Below, piece by piece: positions 54,763 to 63,854 of a stretch of 64,000 nt of DNA. Source of the DNA: Pirellulaceae bacterium. Lineage in GTDB: Bacteria > Planctomycetota > Planctomycetia > Pirellulales > Pirellulaceae. The position numbers were made by a program, and so were the translations under genes. The stretch is taken from NCBI GenBank assembly GCA_016784735.1, contig JADHUC010000001.1, positions 1-64,000 on the forward strand, given 5' to 3'. The notes beneath the pieces are model-generated. The model saw nothing but the letters and a program-made list of their open reading frames with translations, was not told the origin of the DNA and searched no databases. How positions within the stretch are numbered: the first letter of the stretch is position 1; every line of letters begins with the position of its first letter.

Positions 54763-55674
54763 TCAGCGAAGCGTGGTATTTTCGACGTCCAATATCTGGA
54801 TGGCCGCCGGATCGAACATCCGCTCGTGCATCGCCGCACGCCAGACCACCTTTTTGTCAGGTGTAACCTCGAAGAACGGTGCGCTATCCGTTCGGCGCTT
54901 GTGGACAAACCAGTTACCCACGACCGTGTTGCCGTTGGGAAGCCGCTGGACACAGCAGATCCAGTAGAGCTTCACGTCCGGCACATCCTCTTGGGTCAGA
55001 TGCCAAACCACCTTGTCTTTTGGATCCACTTCGATGACTCCGCCACGGTAGCCGATGACGGTATTTCCGTTCTCCAGTCGAATCATACTGAACGCCAGGT
55101 CAGGCACCTTGATCTCGCGTATCATTTTTCCGGATGAGTCATACTCCCGTACAGCCTTGTCGTCCAGCAGGCCCACCAGATAGTTCCCGTTGGCCAGCTT
55201 GCGCGCGTGGCGCATTCCCATGTGCGTGTTGCCTCCGGATTCAACGGACACAATCTTGACGATCTCTCCCTTTCTATCGACCTCGACCACGCGTTTGTCC
55301 GTACACTCGGCGACCAGCGTATTTCCGTCGGGCAGCCGCTGACAGCCCCAGACCTCGCCGCTCGTGTCGTACTCCCAGACGACTTTCTTATCGGGGGTGA
55401 CCTCTCGGACCCCGCGTTTCTTGCCCGTAAAACTCATCAAGACATTTCCGTTGTCTAGCATCCACGCGTCTGTGCATTGGTCCGCCGGATACTCCCACTG
55501 AATTTCTCCCGCGGCCGATATCTTGAAGACCCGCTTTGCTCCGATATCACTGCAAAGAAAGCAATGCTGTACCGTTTGTCGTGAGGTCTTTTCCTGTTCG
55601 GCGCCGTATGATGCTATCGCCATTGGCAGGAAGAACATGACCACTACGATTGCATGTGTTATGCTGTTCTTCAT
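54763..55674 (-). CDS. Exported beta-propeller protein
   Basis: A Sec signal (AIVVVMFFLPMAIASYGAEQ) opens this 303-residue protein. Blade phrases recur: FKISAAGEIQWEYPADQCTD, VTPDKKVVWEYDTSGEVWGC, RLPDGNTLVAEC, LANGNYLVGLLDDK and RLENGNTVIGY. They resemble arylsulfotransferase/PQQ-like or NHL-like propellers found beside carbohydrate transporters in planctomycetes. No catalytic residues are obvious. It is transcribed with the sugar porter and may bind a sugar or serve as its extracytoplasmic partner. The gap to the next divergent gene is short (93 nt) and must carry both promoters. Confidence 0.75.
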   Translation of the reverse strand: MKNSITHAIVVVMFFLPMAIASYGAEQEKTSRQTVQHCFLCSDIGAKRVFKISAAGEIQWEYPADQCTDAWMLDNGNVLMSFTGKKRGVREVTPDKKVVWEYDTSGEVWGCQRLPDGNTLVAECTDKRVVEVDRKGEIVKIVSVESGGNTHMGMRHARKLANGNYLVGLLDDKAVREYDSSGKMIREIKVPDLAFSMIRLENGNTVIGYRGGVIEVDPKDKVVWHLTQEDVPDVKLYWICCVQRLPNGNTVVGNWFVHKRRTDSAPFFEVTPDKKVVWRAAMHERMFDPAAIQILDVENTTLR

Positions 55675-55767
55675 CTTCTACTCCCTGTATTGACGTGAGT
55701 ATGTTCGAGGTACTTATCGGCGTAACGCAAAACGGATTCCCAAACGCGCGAAAGCACAGATTATACG

Positions 55768-58518
55768 ATGAGCCGATCGCCAATGTCCACGCTCGTGATC
55801 CTAGCCGTTGCGACCAGCCTACAGGCAGCGACGGAGGAACGGCCTCCCGATGACGTCGCCATAAGCAAGAACCTCGCGCTGGGCAGGCCGTATACGCTCA
55901 GCATCTGGCCGACGGTCAGTCCCTGGCTCTACGAGCAGCGGGGCAGGCCGCTGCCGGATACGGATCGCCTGTTGACCGACGGCAAGTTTGCCAAGACCGA
56001 GTTGTTCGTGACGGACCACGAAGCGGTCGTTTTTACAGGCGCGACGACATTGGAGATCGTTGTCGACCTGGGCCAGGTGCAGCCGATCGGCGAGATATGG
56101 GCCCGTCACGAAGGCAACGCCCATCGCTCGCTCCAACCGGTCAAACAGGAATACTACGTCAGCGATGACGGCGAAACGTTTTACAGAGCGGCCGAAGTGA
56201 AGAACACGTGGGGCCCACCCGACCTGAAAGACCGCTCGCAGTTGGCCAAGTTCTTCAAGGGGGTGAAACGCTGGAGTTCAGGTCCGATTCGCACCAAGGG
56301 GCGGTACGTCATGATCAAGACGTATCCGCTGGGGCCGAACAATGGCGGAATCAATCCCGGCCACATCGGCTGCGACGAGATCGGCGTGACGCTGGGTAGC
56401 TTCCGAGTCGAAGAGACTCAAATCGACAGGAGCATGCCGTATGTGCCCTCGGCGACAGGGTTGCCGTCCGACGTGCTGGGTTACCGGTACGCCATGCTGC
56501 CATGGGGCGAGATGTTTCGCGAAGGGCCGCTGTTCTACGCCCTGAATCCGTACGAGCTGCTGATGGAGAATGAATACCATCTTTCCATCGACGGCGCTTA
56601 CATCATGACGTGGTTCCCTTTGGTCAACTCGTCCGATCTCAAGACCGAGATCGAATTCGAATGCACAATGCCGGCGGCGGTCGAGGTGCTGTCGACAAGC
56701 AAGTTCATGAAGATCGTCGAGACAAAGCGAGTTCAACGCGACGGCAAACCGCACATCTACCGACGGATGGTGCACGATCGGGCGGCGAAGCAGAGAGGAT
56801 TGCCAACGCAGCTTTTGGTGGTTCGCGTAGTCGACGGGGCCGCCCGGCCCGGGACGCTCGGCAAACTTCACTTCAGGTACGGCTACAAGGCCGAGGGTCA
56901 AACCTATGCCGCTGCCGAGCGGAGCATCGACCTGGTGTTGCAGGAGCGGATCACAGCGCCGGCGCCGAAGGAGTTGGTCCAGGGTATGTGGTTCCTGCGC
57001 CTCGGCAACGCGTTTTCCGATCTGGACCAGGCGGCCGGCGCGTTGGTGCGTTTCTACAAGGACCTGGGCTTCAACGCGATCTGGGGTGCCGTTGGTCCGG
57101 AAGTGTATCGCCATGCGCGAGAGAACGGCATGTTGACGGTTCAAAACGGAGGCACCCGGTACGCGGGCAACGGGTTCACGTTTGCGGCTTACGACGCCGG
57201 GGCGTGGAAACGCGTGCCGGAGGCGGGCCGGTTCCAGTTCCATCCGAAATTTGCCAGGGGCAAGGAGATCGCCCAATACACCCTCTGTCCCACGATGCTC
57301 GCCTCGCCGGATCTGTTTCCCCTGATCAAAGAACAGGCCGCAAAGAAACTCCAGACCACCGACTGGGTCGAGGAAAACTGGGAGCCGCACATGTTCGAGA
57401 AGCGAGGCTGTGTATGCGAACTGTGCAAGCGAGCTTTCCAGGAGTTCTCGGAGTTGCCGGCCTCGCGAGTCGAGTCGCTTTGGCCCGATTGCGTCGTTGA
57501 TATGAACAACGAGTCGCACAACCGCTTCACGGCCCATCAGATGGCCCAGGCAATGCTCACGTTTGATCGCGCCTGGCGGGAGGCTTCGCGTGAGTTGGGT
57601 CGGCCGGGGACGGCATGCTACGTGCCCGCCGTTCCCCCGCACATCGACTTCACCCCCGATTCCGAGAAGTTCAAGATCCGCGGCGCGTCGGAGTACCTGG
57701 GCCAACTGAACGCACTGACGATGTGGGGCGTGCCGTTCGCGATCAAGCTCGGCCGCGTCCATCCGCCGTCGCTGGTGGGGCACAACCTGGTCAGCCTCGA
57801 CGAGATCCGCGCCTCCGTCGCGATGGCCGATCGACACGGTCGCCGGGAAGCCGGCCGGCGTCGGCCGCGGTTATACAACATGAGCGGGATCCAGTTTGGT
57901 GTCACCAGCGAAGGCAAGTTCGTCATGCCGCGCGTGTTTTACTTCCAGACGGTGCTGGACGTGCTCGAGGGTCTCGACGGCCATGCCTCGTACCGGGAGT
58001 ACGGCGTCGACGCCCGTTTCATGCGGCTGCGCGCCAAGGCCGCTCGGATTATGGCGACGTACGAGTCGTACACGTTGCACGGAGAGCCCAAGGCCAATTT
58101 CACTGCCGCGATTGCCTCGCCCGCACCGAAGATCCCCGAGCGTAGCGTGCTGTACACGAAGTCCTACGAGCGCAAGGGCAGCCAGATCATCGCCCTTGGC
58201 AACGACGGCATTGACCGCATCTACTTGACGCTCACGCTCACCGACCTCGAAGGCGGCAGACCCGTTTGGCTTGTCGATCGCATTGCCGGAACGATATTCG
58301 GCGGCAAGGACGGCTTCGACGCCGACGAGTTGGTGCAGGGCGTGCTGATCGACATCCCGCACAAGGAATTTCGGATCCTTGAGGTCCATCGCGAGCTGAC
58401 TGATCCCGCGTTTCAGGCGTTCGCCACGGTCGACGATACCGAGGTCCGCGCCAAGCTCGATGCCAACAAAAACCGTCTAGCCGAAAAGGCGAAGTGGCTG
58501 GAATCGCTGGTAGAATAG
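55768..58518 (+). CDS. Exported discoidin-like/glycoside-hydrolase-like protein
   Basis: The product is 916 residues, starting at 55768 or at an ATG five codons later. A short signal (MSTLVILAVATSLQAATEER) precedes a discoidin-like domain (about 25-180) with NLALGRPYTLS, LLTDGKFAKTELF and LVDLGQVQPIGEIWAR-like strands. This domain usually binds glycans. The central part has a (beta/alpha)8 character (FYKDLGFNAIWGAVGPEVYR, then VEENWEPHMFEKRGCVCELC) with a CVCELC motif, and ends in a beta-sandwich. I cannot assign a GH family. The glutamate in VEENWEP is a candidate catalytic residue. It is divergent from the propeller-transporter operon. Confidence 0.65.
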   Translation: MSRSPMSTLVILAVATSLQAATEERPPDDVAISKNLALGRPYTLSIWPTVSPWLYEQRGRPLPDTDRLLTDGKFAKTELFVTDHEAVVFTGATTLEIVVDLGQVQPIGEIWARHEGNAHRSLQPVKQEYYVSDDGETFYRAAEVKNTWGPPDLKDRSQLAKFFKGVKRWSSGPIRTKGRYVMIKTYPLGPNNGGINPGHIGCDEIGVTLGSFRVEETQIDRSMPYVPSATGLPSDVLGYRYAMLPWGEMFREGPLFYALNPYELLMENEYHLSIDGAYIMTWFPLVNSSDLKTEIEFECTMPAAVEVLSTSKFMKIVETKRVQRDGKPHIYRRMVHDRAAKQRGLPTQLLVVRVVDGAARPGTLGKLHFRYGYKAEGQTYAAAERSIDLVLQERITAPAPKELVQGMWFLRLGNAFSDLDQAAGALVRFYKDLGFNAIWGAVGPEVYRHARENGMLTVQNGGTRYAGNGFTFAAYDAGAWKRVPEAGRFQFHPKFARGKEIAQYTLCPTMLASPDLFPLIKEQAAKKLQTTDWVEENWEPHMFEKRGCVCELCKRAFQEFSELPASRVESLWPDCVVDMNNESHNRFTAHQMAQAMLTFDRAWREASRELGRPGTACYVPAVPPHIDFTPDSEKFKIRGASEYLGQLNALTMWGVPFAIKLGRVHPPSLVGHNLVSLDEIRASVAMADRHGRREAGRRRPRLYNMSGIQFGVTSEGKFVMPRVFYFQTVLDVLEGLDGHASYREYGVDARFMRLRAKAARIMATYESYTLHGEPKANFTAAIASPAPKIPERSVLYTKSYERKGSQIIALGNDGIDRIYLTLTLTDLEGGRPVWLVDRIAGTIFGGKDGFDADELVQGVLIDIPHKEFRILEVHRELTDPAFQAFATVDDTEVRAKLDANKNRLAEKAKWLESLVE

Positions 58519-58839
58519 ATGCATGATCCGCTGGTTTGACGGAGCGATTGTTTCGGAAAGCCTGGGCTGTGGCGCGCAGGAAGACTTCCAGGAAGCTGTG
58601 GATCTTTCCCGTCCGTCGAAGTTTCATTAGCAGTGAAGCAAATCTCCAGAATTCACTGCGATGACGCGATCGCACGCCGATCCGCCACAAAACTCATAAC
58701 CGTGTTCCCAGGCTGAACCGCAAAACCGAGACAAGCTGCCGCGGCAAGATTTTCTCTTAGCCTTCGAGTCAAACGTTTGGTACAGTGATGGCGCAAACGC
58801 GGTTTCAAGTCTACGCGATTCCGAAAGGAGCTTTGCGAC
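58519..58839. other. Intergenic region, no gene seen
   Basis: These 321 bases hold no reading frame with a start signal and protein-like content. A TTGGTACAGTGATGGC sequence near 58778 could be a promoter for the lipoprotein gene downstream, but no convincing -35 box goes with it. Confidence 0.5.
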
Positions 58840-60624
58840 ATGAGAGATGGAGTGGTATTCCGAGAAAGTGTCTTGTTCAGTTTCTCTGTTCTGATTCTTG
58901 CATGCGTCGGGTGTGGCGGCGATGACGCTCCACCTGCGGCATTGGACGAGGAGGCAACGGCCGATGCTGTCGAAACGCCCAGTCCGGAACCCCCGCCGTC
59001 GCAGGACCTCACAGCAGAAGAACCCTCCGTCCCACGCGAGGTGACTCCCGAGACGGTCAACCAGGCGGCCGTGCTTCCGGCCTGGGCCGGACAAGCCGGC
59101 GAACCCTTTGACGTCAAACAGTTTCTTGAGAGTCGCCAACCGCCGGCCGACAACGCAGCCCCGCTGTACATCACGGCGCTGGCACAAATTGGCGGCGAAC
59201 TCGGGCATCTTTTCCCGGAGGCTGAGCGTAGCCAGCGACTGGATCGCGCTCGGACGCTCGGCAGGTCCATCGGCGAATTGGCGAATGCCGACAAGTTGGA
59301 ATCCGGGGCAATTCCGCCGCAACAGGTAGAACAGGTGCTCGTGTCGGCGGCGCCGGTTATCGACCAACTTGATCTCGCTCAATCCAAGCAGTCATGTGTG
59401 TTCACCACGCCAATCAGCATTGATGTGCTGCTACCGCACGTACAAGCGGCTCGAAACGTCGCGCGGCTGTCCATGGTGCAGTTGTACTTGGCGAGCGTCA
59501 AGGGAGATTCGGAGTTGGCTGCTTCCGCGGCCAAGCGATCGCTGTGTCTGTCGCGCGACCTTCGACCGCGCGGGTTTATCGTATGCCAACTCGTCTCGAT
59601 CGCCATGGACGGTATTATTCTTGATGCCATCGGTCGATTCACGTTGAAGGGCCCAGGTCTGACGACGGATCATTGCGATCAAGTACTCTCTTTGTTGGTC
59701 GAGCACCAACGGCAGGGGCTCGACTGCTACAGCGAAGGGCTGCACCTTGACTACATCGCCTCGCGTCAAACGCTGGAGGATCTCCGCGGCGGAAAGATCT
59801 CGCCGGACGACGTCGAGAAGCTCATAGGCGTCGCACCCGGGCGCGGACCATCGCTGGAACGCATTAGTATTGACGCCGAGGTTGCCGCGCTCAACCGGGT
59901 TTTCACGTCGGCATTTCGCGAGGCACCGGCTCCTTATCATCAGATCGCTCAATCAAACGCAACCAAGTCGGAAATCGCGAAACTGACCGAACGGGCAAAG
60001 GCAGGACAAGCCGATGCGGCAGTACTTGTTCTCCTGTTTGTCCCTGCGTTGGACGCCGTACGTGAGGCGTCGACTCGAAGCCAGGCGAACCTCGCGGGAG
60101 TCCAGTTGCTTACTGCCGTCCGTCGTTTCGAGGTGGCGCACGGATACCTTCCCGAATCGTTGGACGAGGTTGCTTCCGAAACGATCCTCAAGACGGTACC
60201 GACGGACCCGTATTCCGGCCGACCGATGTGCTACGCGATCATCGACGGAAAGCCGACGGTGTATTCCGTGGGCAAAGACCTGAAAGACGACGGAGGTCGT
60301 ACCGACTGGAAATACGGCCAGCAACCGGGCGACTATCTTCTCCCGCTAACGCCACTGCCCGGGACCGGCCCGCGGCCCAAAACGGCCGCAACTCCCAAGG
60401 CGGGTGACACGCCTCGAACGACACCCGCACAGCCGACTCCCAAGCCAACCTCCGCGCCGCGCGTCTGGACGAGCACCGTCGGAACGACCGTTGAAGCCGA
60501 GTTTGTCGAACTGCAGGACAACGTCGCGGTACTCAAGAAGGGCGACGGAAGCGTGCTCCGAGTGACGTTGGACAACCTCAGCGAGCAGGATAGAGAATGG
60601 ATTCGCCAAGCAGTGCAGAGATGA
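58840..60624 (+). CDS. Lipoprotein with C-terminal SHD1 domain
   Basis: The start at 58840 follows GAAAGGAG. The leader FSFSVLILACVGC has a lipobox (ILAC), after which comes a Pro/Glu-rich linker. Residues 80-440 form a helical domain of unknown function containing a VPTDPYSGRPMCY strand near 465, a phrase also seen in planctomycete type II secretion-like proteins. A second Pro/Thr-rich linker leads to an SLA1-homology domain 1 (from RVWTSTVGTTVEAEFVELQD to NLSEQDREWI). SHD1 domains are abundant in planctomycetes and are thought to bind short peptide motifs. The protein would sit in the periplasm on a lipid anchor. Function otherwise unknown. Confidence 0.75.
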   Translation: MRDGVVFRESVLFSFSVLILACVGCGGDDAPPAALDEEATADAVETPSPEPPPSQDLTAEEPSVPREVTPETVNQAAVLPAWAGQAGEPFDVKQFLESRQPPADNAAPLYITALAQIGGELGHLFPEAERSQRLDRARTLGRSIGELANADKLESGAIPPQQVEQVLVSAAPVIDQLDLAQSKQSCVFTTPISIDVLLPHVQAARNVARLSMVQLYLASVKGDSELAASAAKRSLCLSRDLRPRGFIVCQLVSIAMDGIILDAIGRFTLKGPGLTTDHCDQVLSLLVEHQRQGLDCYSEGLHLDYIASRQTLEDLRGGKISPDDVEKLIGVAPGRGPSLERISIDAEVAALNRVFTSAFREAPAPYHQIAQSNATKSEIAKLTERAKAGQADAAVLVLLFVPALDAVREASTRSQANLAGVQLLTAVRRFEVAHGYLPESLDEVASETILKTVPTDPYSGRPMCYAIIDGKPTVYSVGKDLKDDGGRTDWKYGQQPGDYLLPLTPLPGTGPRPKTAATPKAGDTPRTTPAQPTPKPTSAPRVWTSTVGTTVEAEFVELQDNVAVLKKGDGSVLRVTLDNLSEQDREWIRQAVQR

Positions 60625-60974
60625 AGGTGACAGTCGAACTACGCGTGCCTCGCGCAATCCTTGAACAGGAGGCAACAGAGGAAACGGAGAATGGTGTCAG
60701 CCTCTGTTGACTAACACCTCTGAATCGTAGGCGACGTATTCCACACTCATTCAATATCCCCGAATCGCGGTCTCTCTGCAATCAGGATCTGACGTCGGTC
60801 AAGGACCGACCGCCATCTGAACCAACCCGAAGTCCTTGACGAGCTAGGGCTGTCAATCGTCGACTTTTCCCTTTCTCGCTGTTTCCGCTATACTGATGGG
60901 CGTGAACTGCGGTAGTCCAAGTTGCGCTGGACAACGTCGATACGGAACTCCGAATCCCCCTGGAGGGCACGATC
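60625..60974. other. Intergenic region with possible promoter
   Basis: No gene is visible here. TATACT near 60890-60895, about 80 nt upstream of the next ATG, is a possible -10 box. The rest is featureless to me. Confidence 0.4.
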
Positions 60975-61490
60975 ATGAGCGAGTCCCAAGGCAAGTCCGG
61001 GCCCCAGTTTCAAGCCGATCAGCCGCTGGGGAGCGGCCGGCGACTGGGACCGATTCCTCGTGGCGTCGAGGTGCTGGTCCGCAAGGCATCGGTTGACTCC
61101 GAGTTCAAACGGTTGCTGCTAGTCGAACGGGCCGCGGCAGCCCGGCGGATCGACTTGGCCCTGGATCAGGCCGAGGCGATGATGCTGGACGCCGTGCCCG
61201 AAGACCAATTGGAGACGATTATCGCCCGGACGACCGTCCCAAACGAGCACCGTCGGGCGTTCCTCGGTACGGCCGCAGCGGCCATGCTCGCGGCGGTCGG
61301 GCTGATCAGCGCCGGATGCAGCGATCGCGATCCATCGCTGGACAGCCAGGGCCGGCCGACGCGTAATCGGGCGGGCGAAACCGGCGGCGCCGCGCCCGAC
61401 GAGCCGCCCGAGAAGGAACCGGATGGCAACGCCGGTTCGGCCGACCCCAGTACCGAAGAACCGGCTGGGGGGCCAAGCGATGCGCCCTAG
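60975..61490 (+). CDS. Small protein with leader-like N-terminus and internal Tat/lipobox segment
   Basis: The ATG at 60975 is preceded by GGAGGGC and encodes 171 residues. Residues 1-90 are hydrophilic and helical (VRKASVDSEFKRLLLVERAA, then IDLALDQAEAMMLDAVPEDQ). A twin-arginine-like RRAFLG at 93-98, a hydrophobic run and a lipobox SAGC (112-115) follow, and a Pro/Glu/Gly-rich tail ends the chain. A signal this far from the start is odd. The first part recalls nitrile-hydratase-like leader peptides (NHLP/Nif11) in its DxEF...LL...R pattern and AVPEDQLE helix. The likeness is only general and no modifying enzyme is nearby. Alternatively it is a single-span membrane protein. Confidence 0.6.
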   Translation: MSESQGKSGPQFQADQPLGSGRRLGPIPRGVEVLVRKASVDSEFKRLLLVERAAAARRIDLALDQAEAMMLDAVPEDQLETIIARTTVPNEHRRAFLGTAAAAMLAAVGLISAGCSDRDPSLDSQGRPTRNRAGETGGAAPDEPPEKEPDGNAGSADPSTEEPAGGPSDAP

Positions 61491-61556
61491 CTCCGCGTCA
61501 GATTGAGAAGGAGTGGGTACGCATTTGCCCATCACACATGTGTTCGAGTCAGCGAC

Positions 61557-62018
61557 TTATCGACGCCGGAATAACCCACGGCGTCGTCTCTGCTGCAGCT
61601 TCTCGTAGCTCTGTCCATAAGCCGCCAGCGAAAAGACCTTGGAGTCGTCTTCCACGGGAGGATTCAGATAGACTCGCCCCTTCCAATCGACTGGGATACG
61701 CGGCGGACTTTGCGGGCCCGCAAATCCTCCGGATCGGTCGTAGACATAATACGTCTCGAATTGAATGACGGCACCCTTCTTGTGACCGGCCGCGGATCTC
61801 TCGACCGCAACGACCCTCGCGTCGCAAATGAAGTACTGGACCGATTCGTCTTGCCTTACCTTTTCGACTTTCACGACCTGCAGTTGCAGAACCTCCTTTG
61901 CCTCGTCCTTCAGCTTCTTGTATGCACCCGGCGGTAACTCGGCATGTGCCGTGCCGCCCAAGACCATCACGGCTAATCCGACGACGGCAAGCACACCGTT
62001 GTGGGAATCGTTCTGCAT
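61557..62018 (-). CDS. Small exported protein of unknown function
   Basis: The ATG at 62018 follows TTGGAGGATT and a Sec signal (VLAVVGLAVMVLGGTAHAEL). The 153-residue product has a short helical start (PPGAYKKLKDEAKEVLQLQV) and a beta-rich body (IQFETYYVYDRSGGFAGPQS, RVYLNPP), ending in an unusual RRRRGLFRRR tail. It could be a small lipocalin-like or OB-like fold, which I cannot confirm. It is read away from the ceramidase-like gene at 62268, leaving a shared 249-bp divergent gap. Confidence 0.65.
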   Translation of the reverse strand: MQNDSHNGVLAVVGLAVMVLGGTAHAELPPGAYKKLKDEAKEVLQLQVVKVEKVRQDESVQYFICDARVVAVERSAAGHKKGAVIQFETYYVYDRSGGFAGPQSPPRIPVDWKGRVYLNPPVEDDSKVFSLAAYGQSYEKLQQRRRRGLFRRR

Positions 62019-62267
62019 GGTCCAATCCTCCAACTGAAAGAAAGCAATTCCAATCCCCATCCAGCCACTGAACCTATCCGAAGCGCCCCCTCGTGTCAAA
62101 ACACTTACCTTTGTTCAGTCGATTCAGCTCGAAGCATGGAAATGAGACTGCAAAACTGCTTGGTCTGTCGTCGGATGTCTGGTCAGTGGGGAGAGGCTGA
62201 TGTACAGTGCCAGGAATCCGTTAAGCTATCACAATACACTGAGACTTGCAGAAAGGGGATTGCGACC

Positions 62268-63722
62268 ATGGACAAGAGACCCATTTCCAGTTGGATTCGA
62301 GTGCTGTTCGGCGCAATTGGGTTCGCTGCAATCACGATCACGTCTTCCGCTGGGGATACACCATCGCTCCGCGCCGGAGCAGCGGTTGTCGACATCACGC
62401 CTCAGGAATTCTCGATGAACTTGCCTGGCGGCTTCCGAGGCAATCCGGCGGAAATCGCGCACGATCCGCTGCATGCCCGTGCACTGGTGCTGGACGATGG
62501 CGCGACGACGCTGGCGATGGTCGTCGTGGACAATCTGGGCGTGGCTCGTGAAGCGGCCGACGACGCACGGGCGCTCGCCACGGAGCGTTGCGGCATTCCA
62601 CCAGAGAAGATCCTCGTAGCATCGACTCACACCCACAGCGCTCCGTCCTCGAATGTCAAAGAGGGCCAACCGGCCGCTGTGGCCTACCGGAAACTGCTGA
62701 TCGAGGGAATTGCCGAGTCCATCGTCCGCGCTCACAAAGCACTTCGCCCGGCCGCCGTTGGACATGCCGTGCATCCGTTGCCGGACGAAGTCCGCAATCG
62801 CCGCTGGTATCTCAAGCCGGGCAAGATGCCGCTGAATCCCTTTGGCGAGATGGATCAGGTGAAGATGAATCCGGGTACCAGTCCCGAAGTTCTCGATCGG
62901 CCGGCCGGCCCCATCGACCCCGACGTGACGATCCTATCGGTCCGGGACACAAAAACCCGCAAACCGCTGGCACTCTTTGCCAACTACACCCTGCACTATG
63001 TCGGTGGCGTGCCGAGGGGCCAGATATCCGCCGACTATTTCGGCGAATTCTCGCGGCTGATGCCATTCCGGTTGCGTGCGGGGGATGACTTCGTCGCCAT
63101 GATGTCAAACGGTGCCACGGGCGACATCAACAACATCCCTTTTCTCATCACCAGGCCCCCGCGCGAGCCATTTGAACAGATCCGCATCGTCGCCCGGAAA
63201 GCAGCCGATGCCGCATGGTTTGCCTGGAAGAAGATCGACGCGCACGACTCGGATCTGCGTCTCGGGATGATCGAACGTGAAATCACCCTGAAGATGCGTC
63301 GCCCGACCACAGAGCAAATCGAGCGTGCCAAGACCATCGTCGCCACGAAGGGCGAAGCCGAACTCGCCAAGCTACCGCGCCTGGCCGAGCCCTATGCCAG
63401 GCGGACGCTGTCGCTCGCCGCGGGTCCCGAGACTCTCAGTGTCCCCTTGCAGACGCTGCGCATCGGAGACTTCGCGATCTGCGCCATTCCCTTCGAGACA
63501 CTGGTCGAAATCGGCCTCGACCTAAAGAAACGCAGCCCCTTTCCCCGCACCATAGTCCTCGGCGTGACCAACGGCTACAACGGTTACCTACCCACGCCCG
63601 AGCAACACGAACTCGGCGGGTACGAGACCTGGCTCGGCACGTGCAGGGTGCAGGAAGACAGCTCGGTGATCATTACCGATCACTTGCTCGAAATGCTTGG
63701 GGAACTGGCGAAGGAAGAATGA
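62268..63722 (+). CDS. Exported ceramidase-like hydrolase (third copy)
   Basis: I chose the ATG at 62268, preceded by AAAGGGGA, because it opens a signal peptide (SWIRVLFGAIGFAAITITSS). The frame extends upstream to 62001 but through the divergent gap. The 484-residue product has the ceramidase-like strands (GAAVVDITPQEFSMNLPGGF, TLAMVVVDNLGVAREA) and the full active-site block STHTHSAPSS. Its later FANYTLHYVGGVP and SNGATGDINN strands agree with the family. It is more typical than the 34033 copy, whose His is lost. Substrate unknown. Confidence 0.83.
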   Translation: MDKRPISSWIRVLFGAIGFAAITITSSAGDTPSLRAGAAVVDITPQEFSMNLPGGFRGNPAEIAHDPLHARALVLDDGATTLAMVVVDNLGVAREAADDARALATERCGIPPEKILVASTHTHSAPSSNVKEGQPAAVAYRKLLIEGIAESIVRAHKALRPAAVGHAVHPLPDEVRNRRWYLKPGKMPLNPFGEMDQVKMNPGTSPEVLDRPAGPIDPDVTILSVRDTKTRKPLALFANYTLHYVGGVPRGQISADYFGEFSRLMPFRLRAGDDFVAMMSNGATGDINNIPFLITRPPREPFEQIRIVARKAADAAWFAWKKIDAHDSDLRLGMIEREITLKMRRPTTEQIERAKTIVATKGEAELAKLPRLAEPYARRTLSLAAGPETLSVPLQTLRIGDFAICAIPFETLVEIGLDLKKRSPFPRTIVLGVTNGYNGYLPTPEQHELGGYETWLGTCRVQEDSSVIITDHLLEMLGELAKEE

Positions 63723-63854
63723 CACGCCTGCCAGTCATGGACAATTCTGTCGCATTGGCGTTCCTGTTCGCGAAGGAGGTCCCCAACGAATTCAGGGCGG
63801 CAACGAATCTAGCACAGATCGACAGTCTTCTGTCGATGTGATGCCGGGAAGACT

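Noticed and set aside
56278-57837. Minus-strand open frame of 519 codons
   Set aside because: It is antisense to the 916-aa protein, and the product is His/Arg-rich without any motif.
63719-63841. 40-codon frame starting ATGA after the ceramidase-like gene
   Set aside because: The overlap is suggestive, but the peptide has no features and no RBS of its own.
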